DNA of 21,699 nucleotides from Syntrophopropionicum sp964397525 (GTDB taxonomy: Bacteria > Bacillota > Desulfotomaculia > Desulfotomaculales > Pelotomaculaceae), in NCBI GenBank assembly GCA_964397525.1, contig CAYNIY010000027.1:1-21699 (forward strand). Reading direction: 5' to 3'. Under the pieces are notes generated by a model, which saw nothing but the letters and a program-made list of their open reading frames with translations, searched no databases and was not told the DNA's origin. This document shows, one piece after another, positions 1-7,236 of the stretch. The translations under genes and the position numbers were made by a program. How positions within the stretch are numbered: the first letter of the stretch is position 1; the number at the start of each line of letters is the position of its first letter.

Positions 1-101
1 TCAGCGCGTTCTGTTCAGTGCTTGAGGATTACGGCATTGTCGAACTGGTCCGGACGGGGAAAATTGCCCTGTCAAGGGGGCCAATAGCGGTCAAGAATTA
101 A
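1..101 (+). CDS. ilvN: Acetolactate synthase small subunit, C-terminal end (partial)
   Basis: The first full codon is at position 3 and the TAA stop is at 99-101, leaving the last 32 residues. The readable end contains YGIVELVRTGKIALSRG. This matches the conserved C-terminal tail of the regulatory (ACT-domain) subunit of acetolactate synthase, whose family ends with a G(I/V)xELxRTGxxALxRG segment. The enzyme makes acetolactate for valine, leucine and isoleucine synthesis, and the small subunit confers valine feedback control. Only the tail is visible, so the catalytic partner ilvB and the start lie outside the window. No terminator is evident between this gene and the toxin-antitoxin promoter downstream. 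Confidence 0.82.
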   Translation, partial: SAFCSVLEDYGIVELVRTGKIALSRGPIAVKN

Positions 102-157
102 GTTACCGTTTCATCCAAGCCTGGAACATTGTGAACCGGGGACATGCCTTCAAAGCG

Positions 158-186
158 TTGACATTATTATGTTAAAGGTATATATA
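158..186 (+). promoter_or_regulatory. Sigma-A promoter for the EndoAI/EndoA operon
   Basis: A perfect -35 TTGACA (158-163) is followed after 17 bp by TATATA (181-186), inside a very AT-rich stretch. A full TATAAT at 190-195 is too far away for this -35. The antitoxin start codon is 36 bp downstream. The rest of the 102-221 interval shows no other clear signal. Confidence 0.65.
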
Positions 187-221
187 TTATATAATATCGG
201 CTTTGTCGGGGAGGATCGCCT

Positions 222-497
222 GTGTCTGAAGTAAAGAGGATAATGATCTGCCTGCCGAATTCACTATTGGCGGAGTTGGACGGGATTGCGGCTGCCGACC
301 AACAGGACCGCAGCGAGTGCATACGCAGAGCCATGGACTTTTATATTGCCGAATGTAAAAGACGGCTGTTGAGAGAGCAGATGAAAACAGGCTACATTGA
401 AATGGCCAAAATCAACCTTGCCCTGGTTATCGAGCACTATTGCCTGGAGTCAGAGGTAACAGATATTTATGAACTTTCCGTGACGGAGGTAAAATAA
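222..497 (+). CDS. EndoAI/MazE-like antitoxin, ribbon-helix-helix family
   Basis: This 91-aa protein is the antitoxin that neutralises the downstream RNase toxin and probably autorepresses the operon as a dimeric ribbon-helix-helix DNA binder. The N-terminal part, about residues 6-45, has the RHH pattern: a beta strand (RIMICLP), LLAELDGIA, then RSECIRRAMDFYI. The RREQMKxGYIEMAKINL segment, about residues 49-65, matches the toxin-binding region of Bacillus EndoAI. The start is GTG with a good ribosome site (GGGGAGGA, 208-215). Its TAA stop directly abuts the ATG of the toxin gene, so the two are translationally coupled. The length is normal for the family. The C-terminal 25 residues look divergent. 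Confidence 0.9.
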   Translation: MSEVKRIMICLPNSLLAELDGIAAADQQDRSECIRRAMDFYIAECKRRLLREQMKTGYIEMAKINLALVIEHYCLESEVTDIYELSVTEVK

Positions 498-848
498 ATG
501 TCAATCCGCCGGGGCGATATTTACTATGCCGACCTGAGTCCGGTTGTAGGTTCTGAACAGGGGGGGACCAGGCCGGTCCTGATAATTCAAAATAATATTG
601 GCAACCAGTACAGCCCGACAACAATAGTTGCTGCCATAACTTCTCAGATCGACAAACCAAGGCTGCCGACACATGTTGCATTACCCGTAAACTCCGGCGG
701 GCTTGAAAAATACTCAGTGATCCTGCTCGAGCAGATCAGAACGATAGATAAGTCCAGGCTTCTGGAGAAAGTTTATACGCTGGATAATGACACAATGTCA
801 AAAGTAAATAAGGCTATTGAAATCAGCCTGGGACTGGTGGACCTGTAG
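498..848 (+). CDS. ndoA: EndoA/MazF-family mRNA endoribonuclease toxin
   Basis: This 116-aa PemK/MazF-fold RNase cleaves single-stranded mRNA at a short site; the Bacillus subtilis orthologue EndoA cuts at UACAU. The sequence aligns over its full length with EndoA from memory: RRGDIYYADLSPVVGSEQGG at residues 4-23, then RPVLIIQN, SPTTIVAAIT and SVILLEQIRTIDKSRL. Residues equivalent to the catalytic Arg25 and Thr48 of Bacillus EndoA are present at the same numbers, so the toxin looks active. It starts immediately after the antitoxin stop. In B. subtilis the pair sits behind alr; here the upstream gene is ilvN. The gene is intact, so an active chromosomal toxin-antitoxin system is likely. Confidence 0.95.
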   Translation: MSIRRGDIYYADLSPVVGSEQGGTRPVLIIQNNIGNQYSPTTIVAAITSQIDKPRLPTHVALPVNSGGLEKYSVILLEQIRTIDKSRLLEKVYTLDNDTMSKVNKAIEISLGLVDL

Positions 849-868
849 CCCAGGTAAAATATATTCTT

Positions 869-914
869 TTAAAAAACCTTTACCCGGTATAAACAGCCGA
901 GCAAGGTTTTTTAA
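869..914 (+). terminator. AT-rich inverted repeat, possible bidirectional terminator
   Basis: A 12-bp perfect inverted repeat (869-880 with 903-914, TTAAAAAACCTT/AAGGTTTTTTAA) with a 22-nt loop lies 20 bp after the toxin gene. The descending arm ends in six T residues. The stem has few GC pairs, so termination may be weak. No other terminator is visible before the next gene. Confidence 0.45.
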
Positions 915-949
915 TGTCCGATTCATTATAACGATAAAGGAAGGTTAGA

Positions 950-3076
950 ATGGGAAGGAACATCAGCGCGGGCAGCAATTATCCTCAGGGTGCGACACTG
1001 TTTGAAGACGGGGTTAACTTTGCTATATATTCAAAGTACGCTGAAGGAGTAGATCTTTTACTATTTGACCAACACCATGACATAAAACCAACAGATGTCA
1101 TTCATATGAGCAGGAGATCGTTTTTTGTATGGCACTGCTTTGTGGAAGGGATAGCCCCGGGACAACTTTATGCTTATCGCGTCAAAGGCCCTTACCAGCC
1201 GCAAAAAGGTTTGCGTTTTAATCCCAACCGCCTTCTGACCGACCCTTATGCTAAAGCTATAACGGGCAAGTTTATGCCTGGCCCCTGGCATCTCGGTTAT
1301 AATCCTGCCTCACACCTGGCTGATTTCTCTTTTAATGTTTTAGATAACGCTGGCGGTGCGCCAAAATGTATAGTGATTGATGATCGGTTTGACTGGGAAG
1401 ATGATGTGCCGCCGTGTATTCCCCTGCAGGAGACAATTATTTACGAGGCGCACCTGAAGGGACTGACAGCCCATCCATCTTCAGCCGTGAAAAATCCCGG
1501 CACTTACCTGGGTGTTATTGAAAAAATACCTTATTTAAAAAACCTGGGCATTACCGCTGTGGAATTTTTACCTGTTCACCACGGCCATGACGAGGATGCT
1601 TTAACCAAAAAGGGTCTGGTAAACTATTGGGGGTATAACACCCTGGGTTTTTTTGCGCCGGACAGCCGCTTCAGCACCGGTGCTTTCCCGGGCTGCCAGG
1701 TGCAGGAGTTTAAGCAGATGGTAAAAGCCCTGCACAGTGCAGGTCTTGAGGTTATTCTTGATGTGGTCTACAATCACACCTGCGAGGGTAACGAGCTGGG
1801 GCCAACGCTCTGTTTTAAAGGTATTGACAATGTCACATATTACAAACTGCAAACCGAAAAACGCTATTATGTGGACTACACCGGCTGCAACAACACTTTG
1901 AACTTTGACGAGCCTCAGGTTGTTAAGATGGTTATGGATTCACTGCGCTACTGGGTAGAAGTTATGCACGTGGACGGTTTCAGGTTTGACCTGGCTACGG
2001 TGCTCGGGCGTGACAACGGCACTTTTTCGAGGGACTCAGGGTTCTTCACGGCGGTCCACCAGGATCCCGTATTAGCAGGTGTGAAGCTGATTGCTGAACC
2101 GTGGGATGCTACTCATGATTCCTACCAGGTCGGGAATTTTCCCCTGGACTGGGCTGAGTGGAATGGTATGTACCGTGACAGCGTCAGAAAGTTTATTAAA
2201 GGAATGCCTGGGATGCTGCCGGAAATGGGCTACCGTTTAACCGGCAGTTCTGATCTATACGCCGATGATGGCCGGACACCATTCAACAGCATAAATTATG
2301 TAACCAGTCATGACGGCTTCACCCTTAAAGATCTTGTCTCGTATGAAAAAAAGCACAACGAGGTTAATTTGGAGAACAATAAGGACGGTGTCAGCGAAAA
2401 CTTCTCTTTTAACTGCGGGCATGAGGGAGAGACTGCTAATGCCATGATAAATGAACTAAGGAAAAAGAACATAAAAAATTTTCTTACACTGATCATGATT
2501 TCCCAGGGAGTACCCATGATCCTGGCTGGGGATGAGTTTATGAGAACCCAGAGAGGCAACAACAATGCTTACTGCCAGGACAATGAGATAAGTTATCTGG
2601 ACTGGTCCCTGGCGGAAACCAATAAGGATCTGGTTGATTTTGTCCGGAAGCTGATAGACTTTCGCAAACGCCACCCCCATTTCTGGCAGGAAACCTTTTT
2701 TACAGGGCGGGATCTCGATCTCGATGCCATAAAAGATATTAACTGGTATTCTGAAGATCTCGATCCACCGGATTGGAACAACCCCGAAAAGGGCTTTCTG
2801 GCCTTTCTGATCAAGGGAAATGAATTAATTGGAGTATCTGAAGAGGATAAGAAATGTGATATTCTAATTGTTTTAAACGCTCTCAAGGAAGCAAAGAGTT
2901 TCCAGCTTCCCCGCATCCATCCCGGATCGGTTTTTTCCAGAATCCTGGACACCTCCCTCCCTCAAGGTTTGGATCTGCTTGAGGAAGAAAACGCTCACCC
3001 GCTGCCAGGACATGTTTATCACCCAGTTGCGCCTCAGAGCGTAGTCATACTTATCAGCAAGAATGCCATACTGTAA
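950..3076 (+). CDS. glgX: Glycogen debranching enzyme, GlgX/isoamylase type (GH13)
   Basis: This 708-aa cytoplasmic alpha-1,6-glucosidase removes branches from glycogen or limit dextrins. An N-terminal CBM48-like beta domain (about residues 6-110) begins with GATLFEDGVNFAIYSKYAEG. The GH13 barrel carries all four conserved regions: DVVYNHT near 270, DGFRFDLA at 342-349 with nucleophile D347, IAEPWD with acid/base E383, and SHDGF with D455. A C-terminal beta domain ends the protein. The length is typical of GlgX/TreX enzymes. The ATG follows a clear AAGGAAGG site. No other glg genes are next to it. The amidohydrolase follows after 26 bp and may be co-transcribed. Pullulanase or TreX-like specificity cannot be excluded from sequence alone. 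Confidence 0.92.
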   Translation: MGRNISAGSNYPQGATLFEDGVNFAIYSKYAEGVDLLLFDQHHDIKPTDVIHMSRRSFFVWHCFVEGIAPGQLYAYRVKGPYQPQKGLRFNPNRLLTDPYAKAITGKFMPGPWHLGYNPASHLADFSFNVLDNAGGAPKCIVIDDRFDWEDDVPPCIPLQETIIYEAHLKGLTAHPSSAVKNPGTYLGVIEKIPYLKNLGITAVEFLPVHHGHDEDALTKKGLVNYWGYNTLGFFAPDSRFSTGAFPGCQVQEFKQMVKALHSAGLEVILDVVYNHTCEGNELGPTLCFKGIDNVTYYKLQTEKRYYVDYTGCNNTLNFDEPQVVKMVMDSLRYWVEVMHVDGFRFDLATVLGRDNGTFSRDSGFFTAVHQDPVLAGVKLIAEPWDATHDSYQVGNFPLDWAEWNGMYRDSVRKFIKGMPGMLPEMGYRLTGSSDLYADDGRTPFNSINYVTSHDGFTLKDLVSYEKKHNEVNLENNKDGVSENFSFNCGHEGETANAMINELRKKNIKNFLTLIMISQGVPMILAGDEFMRTQRGNNNAYCQDNEISYLDWSLAETNKDLVDFVRKLIDFRKRHPHFWQETFFTGRDLDLDAIKDINWYSEDLDPPDWNNPEKGFLAFLIKGNELIGVSEEDKKCDILIVLNALKEAKSFQLPRIHPGSVFSRILDTSLPQGLDLLEEENAHPLPGHVYHPVAPQSVVILISKNAIL

Positions 3077-3102
3077 AGGTTATTCAGGAGAGGAAGGTTA
3101 TT

Positions 3103-4236
3103 ATGCTTGCCATTACCGGCGGGAAGATTATTACTATGGCCGGACGTCCTTTGGAAATAGGGACAGTAATTGCAGACGGGGGTAAAATTATTGGAGTGCA
3201 CGAGGGGATTCTGATTCCTCCGGGCGCTGAAATATTTGATGCGGCAGGGATGATCGTCATGCCCGGGATGATCGACTCGCACAGCCATGTGGGGATCGTC
3301 GAAGAAATTTACCGGGAGGAAGGGGACGACAGCAACGAAACAACAGATCCTGTAACCCCTCATTTGCGTTCGATCGACGCTGTTAACCCCATGGATCTGG
3401 GATTCCGCGATGCCCTGGCGGGCGGTGTAACCACCTTGGTAACAGGACCGGGCAGCGCCAATATTATCGGCGGTGAAATGGTGGCGATGAAAACCCATGG
3501 AAAAGTCGTTGATGATATGATCCTGCGGTTTCCTGTTGGGCTAAAGGCAGCTCTCGGTGAAAATCCAAAACGCAGTTATGGCAAGGATAAAAAAACTCCC
3601 GCTACACGCATGGCTTCAGCAGCGATAATCAGAGAAGCCCTGATCCGGGGCTGTGAATATATGAAAAAAGAGTCACCGGAAAGAGATTTAAAGATGGAAT
3701 CGATTGGAAGAGTATTGAGGAAAGAAGTGCCGCTGCGGGTTCATGCCCACCGCGCTGATGATATCATGACAGCGCTGCGGATTGCTGATGAGTTTGGCAT
3801 AGATCTGATCATTGAACATTGTACCGAGGGCCACCTGGTAGCACAACGGCTCGCTGACAAAAAAATCCCGGCTGTGATCGGGCCTGTGATAGCAAACAGG
3901 GCAAAAGTGGAAATGCAGGGAGTGACCATTGAGACAGCCAGGGTACTTGCTGAAAAAGGAGTTATGTTTGCCATTATGACAGACCACCCCGTTGTCCCTG
4001 TGCAGTATCTGGCTGTATCTGCGGCTCTCGCTGTCAAGGGCGGGCTGTCTGAAGAACAGGCCTTGAAGTCCATTACAATAGATGCAGCCAGGATTTTGGG
4101 GCTGGAAAAACAAATTGGCAGTATAGAAGCGGGTAAAGACGCCGATCTTGTTATCTTGGACCGCCATCCCCTGGATATCGCTTCCCGGGTCAGACAGGTA
4201 TTCATTAACGGCAGAAAGGTGTTGCCTCTGTATTAG
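3103..4236 (+). CDS. Metal-dependent amidohydrolase (imidazolonepropionase-like)
   Basis: This 377-aa amidohydrolase-superfamily enzyme has a composite N- and C-terminal beta domain (ITGGKIITMAG at the start; GSIEAGKDADLVILD near the end) around a TIM barrel. Visible metal ligands are H60 and H62 in DSHSH, H214 and/or H216 in VHAHR, H239 in IEHC, and D294 in MTDHP. No carbamylated lysine was placed, which fits the imidazolonepropionase-like subgroup rather than dihydroorotase/hydantoinase. The substrate is unknown; the context of a glycogen enzyme upstream and spo0F downstream gives no clue. The ATG has a strong GGAGAGGAAGG site. Proteins of this type are common in Clostridia and are usually annotated only as amidohydrolase. 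Confidence 0.85.
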   Translation: MLAITGGKIITMAGRPLEIGTVIADGGKIIGVHEGILIPPGAEIFDAAGMIVMPGMIDSHSHVGIVEEIYREEGDDSNETTDPVTPHLRSIDAVNPMDLGFRDALAGGVTTLVTGPGSANIIGGEMVAMKTHGKVVDDMILRFPVGLKAALGENPKRSYGKDKKTPATRMASAAIIREALIRGCEYMKKESPERDLKMESIGRVLRKEVPLRVHAHRADDIMTALRIADEFGIDLIIEHCTEGHLVAQRLADKKIPAVIGPVIANRAKVEMQGVTIETARVLAEKGVMFAIMTDHPVVPVQYLAVSAALAVKGGLSEEQALKSITIDAARILGLEKQIGSIEAGKDADLVILDRHPLDIASRVRQVFINGRKVLPLY

Positions 4237-4261
4237 CATCTCTGGAAAAATAAGAAAATAT

Positions 4262-4290
4262 TTGACATTTTGTTATAAATAATCTATTTT
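4262..4290 (+). promoter_or_regulatory. Candidate sigma-A promoter upstream of spo0F
   Basis: A perfect TTGACA (4262-4267) is followed by 17 bp and then TATTTT (4285-4290), which is 4 of 6 to consensus. It lies just upstream of the sigma-H-like promoter, an arrangement also known for spo0F in Bacillus subtilis. Confidence 0.5.
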
Positions 4291-4293
4291 ATT

Positions 4294-4320
4294 AAAGGAT
4301 ATCGCAGCAACAGGTCGAAT
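4294..4320 (+). promoter_or_regulatory. Candidate sigma-H promoter of spo0F
   Basis: AAAGGATAT (4294-4302) fits the sigma-H -35 consensus RnAGGAwWW. GTCGAAT (4314-4320) fits the -10 consensus RnnGAAT, with 11 bp between them. Transcription would begin near 4327, giving a leader of about 60 nt before the ATG at 4386. In Bacillus, spo0F is a known sigma-H target, so match and context agree. Confidence 0.65.
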
Positions 4321-4368
4321 ACCTTATTTGGTTATCTTATACTGAAATGTTATTATGTTGTAATATTT

Positions 4369-4385
4369 TGTCGAGAGGTGTCGAA
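4369..4385 (+). promoter_or_regulatory. Tandem Spo0A boxes overlapping the spo0F ribosome site
   Basis: TGTCGAG (4369-4375) and TGTCGAA (4379-4385) match the 0A-box core TGTCGAA at 6/7 and 7/7. They lie in the same orientation with a 10-bp period, which puts them on one face of the helix. They sit downstream of the predicted transcription start and cover the GAGAGGTG ribosome site, a position suited to repression by Spo0A~P. A third partial match, GGTCGAA, lies within the -10 region at 4313-4319. Confidence 0.6.
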
Positions 4386-4796
4386 ATGGCACGAGAGAAG
4401 CTGAAGGTATTGATTGTGGATGATCAGGCAGGAGTGCGTTTTCTCCTGGACATTGTGGTGAGGGAGTCAGGGCACAAGTCCTATATGGCTCAAAACGGGA
4501 TGGAAGCCATTGAAATGGCCTGCTCAATAAAGCCCGACCTGATTTTTATGGATGTCCGAATGCCCTTGATCGGGGGACTGGAGGCGCTGGGAAAAATAAA
4601 AGCAGCGAGACCGGAGATCCAGGTCGTTATTATGACTGCTTACGGTTCCGAACAGACAGTATCCGATGTGAAGACCAAAGGAGCCTGGTGCTATATTGCC
4701 AAACCATTTGATATTGAGGAAATCAAGGAACTGCTAAAAAAATTTGTGTATGAATTTAATGATATGGCAGAAACTAAAGTTGCAGGCTGTATGTAA
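4386..4796 (+). CDS. spo0F: Spo0F-type sporulation phosphotransferase (single-domain response regulator)
   Basis: This 136-aa receiver domain lacks an output domain. In the Bacillus phosphorelay Spo0F takes phosphate from sensor kinases and passes it to Spo0B, then Spo0A. Key residues are the acidic pair D12/D13 in VLIVDDQ, phosphoacceptor D56 in IFMDVRMP, T84 in VIMTAYG and K106 in AKPFDIEEIKELL. All are displaced by exactly two from Bacillus Spo0F (D10, D11, D54, T82, K104). The DDQ and AKPFDIxEI signatures are Spo0F-like rather than CheY-like. The ATG at 4386 is chosen over an upstream in-frame ATG at 4347 because GAGAGGTG precedes it and the extension is not receiver-like. Sigma-H and 0A-box signals in front support the call. 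Confidence 0.88.
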   Translation: MAREKLKVLIVDDQAGVRFLLDIVVRESGHKSYMAQNGMEAIEMACSIKPDLIFMDVRMPLIGGLEALGKIKAARPEIQVVIMTAYGSEQTVSDVKTKGAWCYIAKPFDIEEIKELLKKFVYEFNDMAETKVAGCM

Positions 4797-4809
4797 ACTG
4801 ACAATTAGC

Positions 4810-4833
4810 AAACCCCCGTAAGGGGTTTTTTTC
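4810..4833 (+). terminator. Rho-independent terminator of spo0F
   Basis: AAACCCC (4810-4816) pairs with GGGGTTT (4822-4828) around a 5-nt loop and runs into an unbroken T tract to 4832. It lies 14 nt after the spo0F stop. Confidence 0.88.
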
Positions 4834-4862
4834 TGTCTGTGTGAGCCTGGCTTTGATATAAT
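4833..4862 (+). promoter_or_regulatory. Possible promoter for tsaE-tsaB-rimI
   Basis: A perfect -10 TATAAT (4857-4862) has only a weak -35 match (CTGTCT, 4833-4838, spacer 18). It is the best sigma-A-like candidate between the spo0F terminator and tsaE, leaving a leader of about 85 nt. Confidence 0.4.
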
Positions 4863-4956
4863 AAACCCGTGCTGATATTGCAGAATTTCCGGGATAATGT
4901 TAAAGTGATTGTTGCGGCTGGCCGGCAAAGAGTTTAATTTATATGGGGTGTGACTT

Positions 4957-5436
4957 GTGGCTGTGATTGAAACTTTTTCGCCGGAAGAAACCGGCATATT
5001 GGGGAAACAATTGGGTTCAATTCTGCGTGCCGGGGATATGCTCTGCCTTTACGGTGGGCTCGGCGCCGGGAAAACTTGTTTTGCCCAGGGGATAGCCCGC
5101 GGTTTGGGCATAGAGGACAATGTAACCAGCCCCACCTTTACCTTGATTAATGAATACTATGGCAGGCTGCCCTTTTACCATATGGATGTTTATCGCCTGG
5201 ACTCTGTCCTGGAAATGGATGATCTTGGTTATGAGGAATATTTTTATAGCGGTGCTGTCATCCTGATTGAGTGGGCTGAAAAGATTAACGAGCTGCTTCC
5301 GGAAGATAGGTTGGACATAACAATCGACAGGTGTCCGGAAGAAGAAGGCTGCCGGCAGATCACCATTTCGCCCAGGGGTGAGAGATACCGGCTTTTAATA
5401 GAGGAGCTGATGACTGTTGTACGTGCTGGGAATTGA
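4957..5436 (+). CDS. tsaE: tRNA t6A synthesis ATPase TsaE
   Basis: This 159-aa P-loop ATPase is needed for the N6-threonylcarbamoyladenosine modification at position 37 of ANN-reading tRNAs, acting with TsaB, TsaD and TsaC. The Walker A motif GGLGAGKT is at residues 33-40. TSPTFTLINEY (about 57-67), HMDVYRL (75-81) and LIEWAEKINELLPEDRL (from about 105) are family hallmarks. The length is normal. The start is GTG at 4957, preceded by ATGGGGTGTGA, which is a modest ribosome site. Its 3' end overlaps tsaB by 20 bp, so the two are probably translationally coupled. Confidence 0.95.
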   Translation: MAVIETFSPEETGILGKQLGSILRAGDMLCLYGGLGAGKTCFAQGIARGLGIEDNVTSPTFTLINEYYGRLPFYHMDVYRLDSVLEMDDLGYEEYFYSGAVILIEWAEKINELLPEDRLDITIDRCPEEEGCRQITISPRGERYRLLIEELMTVVRAGN

Positions 5437-6121
5437 GTCTGCAACAGCGGTTGCCGCGGTGGCGGTCGCCGGTGACGGGGTAATCCTGGCTGAGCGGATG
5501 GTTTTTAACCAGCGCACCCATTCCGTTAACCTGCTGCCTATGATTAAATCCGTACTCGAGGAATCGGGGGTGGGAAAGCGGGGCATCACCGGGATTGCCG
5601 TATCAGGGGGCCCCGGTTCATTTACCGGCCTGCGCATTGGCATGAGTACCGCCAAATCACTGGCGCAGGTGCTTGGTTTGGAAGTGGTGGGCATATCGAC
5701 CCTGGCATCACTGGCATACCCGCTGTCTGGTCATCGTTTTATCTGTCCGGTTTTAAACGCGCGCAGAAATGAAGTCTATACCTCCATTTATGGCAACAAT
5801 GGAGTTTTGAACTGCCTGGCCGGGCCTATGGCTGTACACCCCGAAAAGCTGGTGGAGATCCTGTTAAGCTTAAACGGCCCGGTGATATTTGCAGGAGATG
5901 GTGTTTCCCAGTACGGACCTGTTTTTAAAGCCGGCCTGGGAGAGATGGCTAAATTTGCGCCTGCAATTTCCAACTTTCCCCGAGGCGCTGTGGTGGCTGA
6001 ACTGGGCCTGGCTGCCTTCCGGGAGGGCAGGGGTATGGATCCCGCAAAACTCTGCCCCGATTATATCAGGGTATCGGAAGCGGAGTCGAACTGGCTTAAA
6101 AAGAATATGTCCGGGAGTTGA
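5417..6121 (+). CDS. tsaB: tRNA t6A synthesis protein TsaB
   Basis: This 234-aa ASKHA-fold protein scaffolds TsaD and TsaE in the threonylcarbamoyl transfer complex. The N-terminus VLGIESA corresponds to the usual LAIDTS strand. The diagnostic SGGPGSFTGLRIGMSTAKSL lies at about residues 63-82. NARRNEVYTSIY (about 114-125) is also typical. Like other bacterial TsaB proteins it lacks the metal-binding histidines of TsaD. The start is a TTG inside the end of tsaE, the only start giving the normal N-terminal strand. The gene ends 4 bp before rimI. Confidence 0.93.
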   Translation: MYVLGIESATAVAAVAVAGDGVILAERMVFNQRTHSVNLLPMIKSVLEESGVGKRGITGIAVSGGPGSFTGLRIGMSTAKSLAQVLGLEVVGISTLASLAYPLSGHRFICPVLNARRNEVYTSIYGNNGVLNCLAGPMAVHPEKLVEILLSLNGPVIFAGDGVSQYGPVFKAGLGEMAKFAPAISNFPRGAVVAELGLAAFREGRGMDPAKLCPDYIRVSEAESNWLKKNMSGS

Positions 6122-6125
6122 AACA

Positions 6126-6620
6126 GTGGACATCAGGTTTGAGAAGATGCGTGAGGAGCACCTTGACCAGGTTGAGGCGATTGAAAAAGAAGCCTTTCCG
6201 ACGCCTTGGTCGCGCAGTGCTTTCGCAGGCGAGCTGCTGCAGAATGATTTCGCATATTATCTAGTTGCCTTACATGAAGATGTGTTAGTTGCGTACGGCG
6301 GCATGTGGCTGATTCTTGACGAGGCACATATTACCAATGTGGCAGTCAGGGCGGATTGCCGCGGTCAGGGCATCGGCCTGGCGCTGATGCTGGAGATTAT
6401 CCGGCAGGCTGTTATTAGGGGTGTTAAAAGCATGACCCTGGAAGTCCGCCCGTCAAATGAAGCTGCCAGGCATCTTTACCAGGGTTTGGGATTTAAAGAC
6501 AGAGGTGTCCGCAAACGCTATTATTCCGATAACCAAGAGGATGCTATCATTATGTGGAAAGAAAATCTCTCAGCGGGGATGTGCAGCAAGATCTTTTGGA
6601 GCGGGCGAAATAGATCCTAA
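6126..6620 (+). CDS. rimI: Ribosomal-protein-alanine-type N-acetyltransferase RimI
   Basis: This 164-aa GNAT-fold enzyme acetylates the N-terminal alanine of ribosomal protein S18 in E. coli. Motifs are AFPTPWSRSAFAGEL (about 24-38), the acetyl-CoA loop CRGQGIGLAL (about 79-88), LEVRPSNEAARHLYQGLGF, and RKRYYSDNQEDAIIMW at the end of the conserved fold. The GTG start at 6126 has GGGAG upstream and sits 4 bp after the tsaB stop. A longer in-frame reading from 5889 overlaps tsaB and was discarded. About 15 residues after the usual end (from SAGMCSK) have no family counterpart. tsaD, often the next gene, is absent; the following gene converges from the other strand. Confidence 0.9.
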   Translation: MDIRFEKMREEHLDQVEAIEKEAFPTPWSRSAFAGELLQNDFAYYLVALHEDVLVAYGGMWLILDEAHITNVAVRADCRGQGIGLALMLEIIRQAVIRGVKSMTLEVRPSNEAARHLYQGLGFKDRGVRKRYYSDNQEDAIIMWKENLSAGMCSKIFWSGRNRS

Positions 6621-6637
6621 AGCAGCTGTTAAAATTA

Positions 6638-7144
6638 TCATACTCTTGCCCCTCTTTTGCCCCACGGTTTATATACCGATATAAACACCTGGACAATGAG
6701 GAGCAGCACCTGGATCCCGCCAAAGATGGCGCCCATCTGCTTGTCGTGTAAATACTCGCTGTTTTGGAGCGCCAGGCCGCGTTCCAGGTCTGAGATCAGC
6801 GCCGCGCCGTTTGTCCACGGCCCGAGGCAGAAAGTGCCGAATAAGATCTGGGCAATGGTGGCTGCCCATTTAAATATGACCCAGTTGAACTTGAAAAACC
6901 CCCAGTTGGTGTACAGTGAAAGCAGGAGCCCGGTGATCAGCGAGCTGATCGCTGCCGGAATAATGATGTAGTCATCGAGCAGTTTGATTGATGCATTGAC
7001 AGCGTAAATTTCGTCCCCGCCTTGGATATGCCCGTTTATGATCGACAACAGTACCATCGAAATACCTGTGCCGACCCAGGCGCAGGCGAAAAACACATGG
7101 AATCCCTTCAACCAGGATTTGCCCTTCACGCCAAGCTTCTTCAT
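6638..7144 (-). CDS. DUF2269-like integral membrane protein
   Basis: This 168-aa protein has four hydrophobic segments, at about residues 15-35, 60-80, 90-110 and 140-160. The pattern KGFHVFFACAWVGTG at the first helix resembles DUF2269/YcnJ-like predicted membrane proteins, where a helix-1 His and a Trp-x-Gly motif recur. The function is unknown. The ATG at 7144 is preferred over the in-frame ATG at 7156, because the latter's codons form the ribosome site (GGAGGA, 6 nt before 7144). It converges on rimI with only 17 bp between stops and is divergent from the ECF sigma gene. A strong promoter and an inverted repeat lie just upstream. Confidence 0.75.
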   Translation of the reverse strand: MKKLGVKGKSWLKGFHVFFACAWVGTGISMVLLSIINGHIQGGDEIYAVNASIKLLDDYIIIPAAISSLITGLLLSLYTNWGFFKFNWVIFKWAATIAQILFGTFCLGPWTNGAALISDLERGLALQNSEYLHDKQMGAIFGGIQVLLLIVQVFISVYKPWGKRGARV

Positions 7145-7185
7145 ATATTCCTCCATTAATTATTCAATAAGATATCTTAGTAAAA

Positions 7186-7226
7186 AAACACGGCATATTT
7201 AGAAATAGTATATGTATGCCGTGTTT
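7186..7226. promoter_or_regulatory. 12-bp inverted repeat bracketing the DUF2269 promoter -10 box
   Basis: AAACACGGCATA (7186-7197) and its exact reverse complement (7215-7226) are separated by 17 nt. On the minus strand the left arm is followed by a run of seven T, so it looks like a terminator. However, the -10 box of the minus-strand promoter (7207-7212) lies in the loop, which argues for a DNA operator instead. Confidence 0.5.
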
Positions 7227-7236
7227 CAGCTGTCAA
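7207..7236 (-). promoter_or_regulatory. Sigma-A promoter of the DUF2269-like gene
   Basis: On the minus strand a perfect TTGACA (7236-7231) is followed by 18 bp and TATACT (7212-7207). Transcription would start near 7200, with a leader of about 55 nt before the ATG at 7144. Confidence 0.65.

Noticed and set aside
3688..4239. Long minus-strand readings opposite the amidohydrolase
   Set aside because: They are shadows of a gene with catalytic residues in place, and lack domain features and ribosome sites.
5889..6125. N-terminal extension of RimI into tsaB
   Set aside because: The extra 79 residues overlap a clear tsaB frame, have no GNAT similarity, and GTG 6126 has a ribosome site at the expected GNAT start.
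7181..7226. Terminator call for the DUF2269-side inverted repeat
   Set aside because: It has a T run on the minus strand, but the minus promoter -10 lies inside its loop, so only one arm would be transcribed. Treated as operator-like instead.
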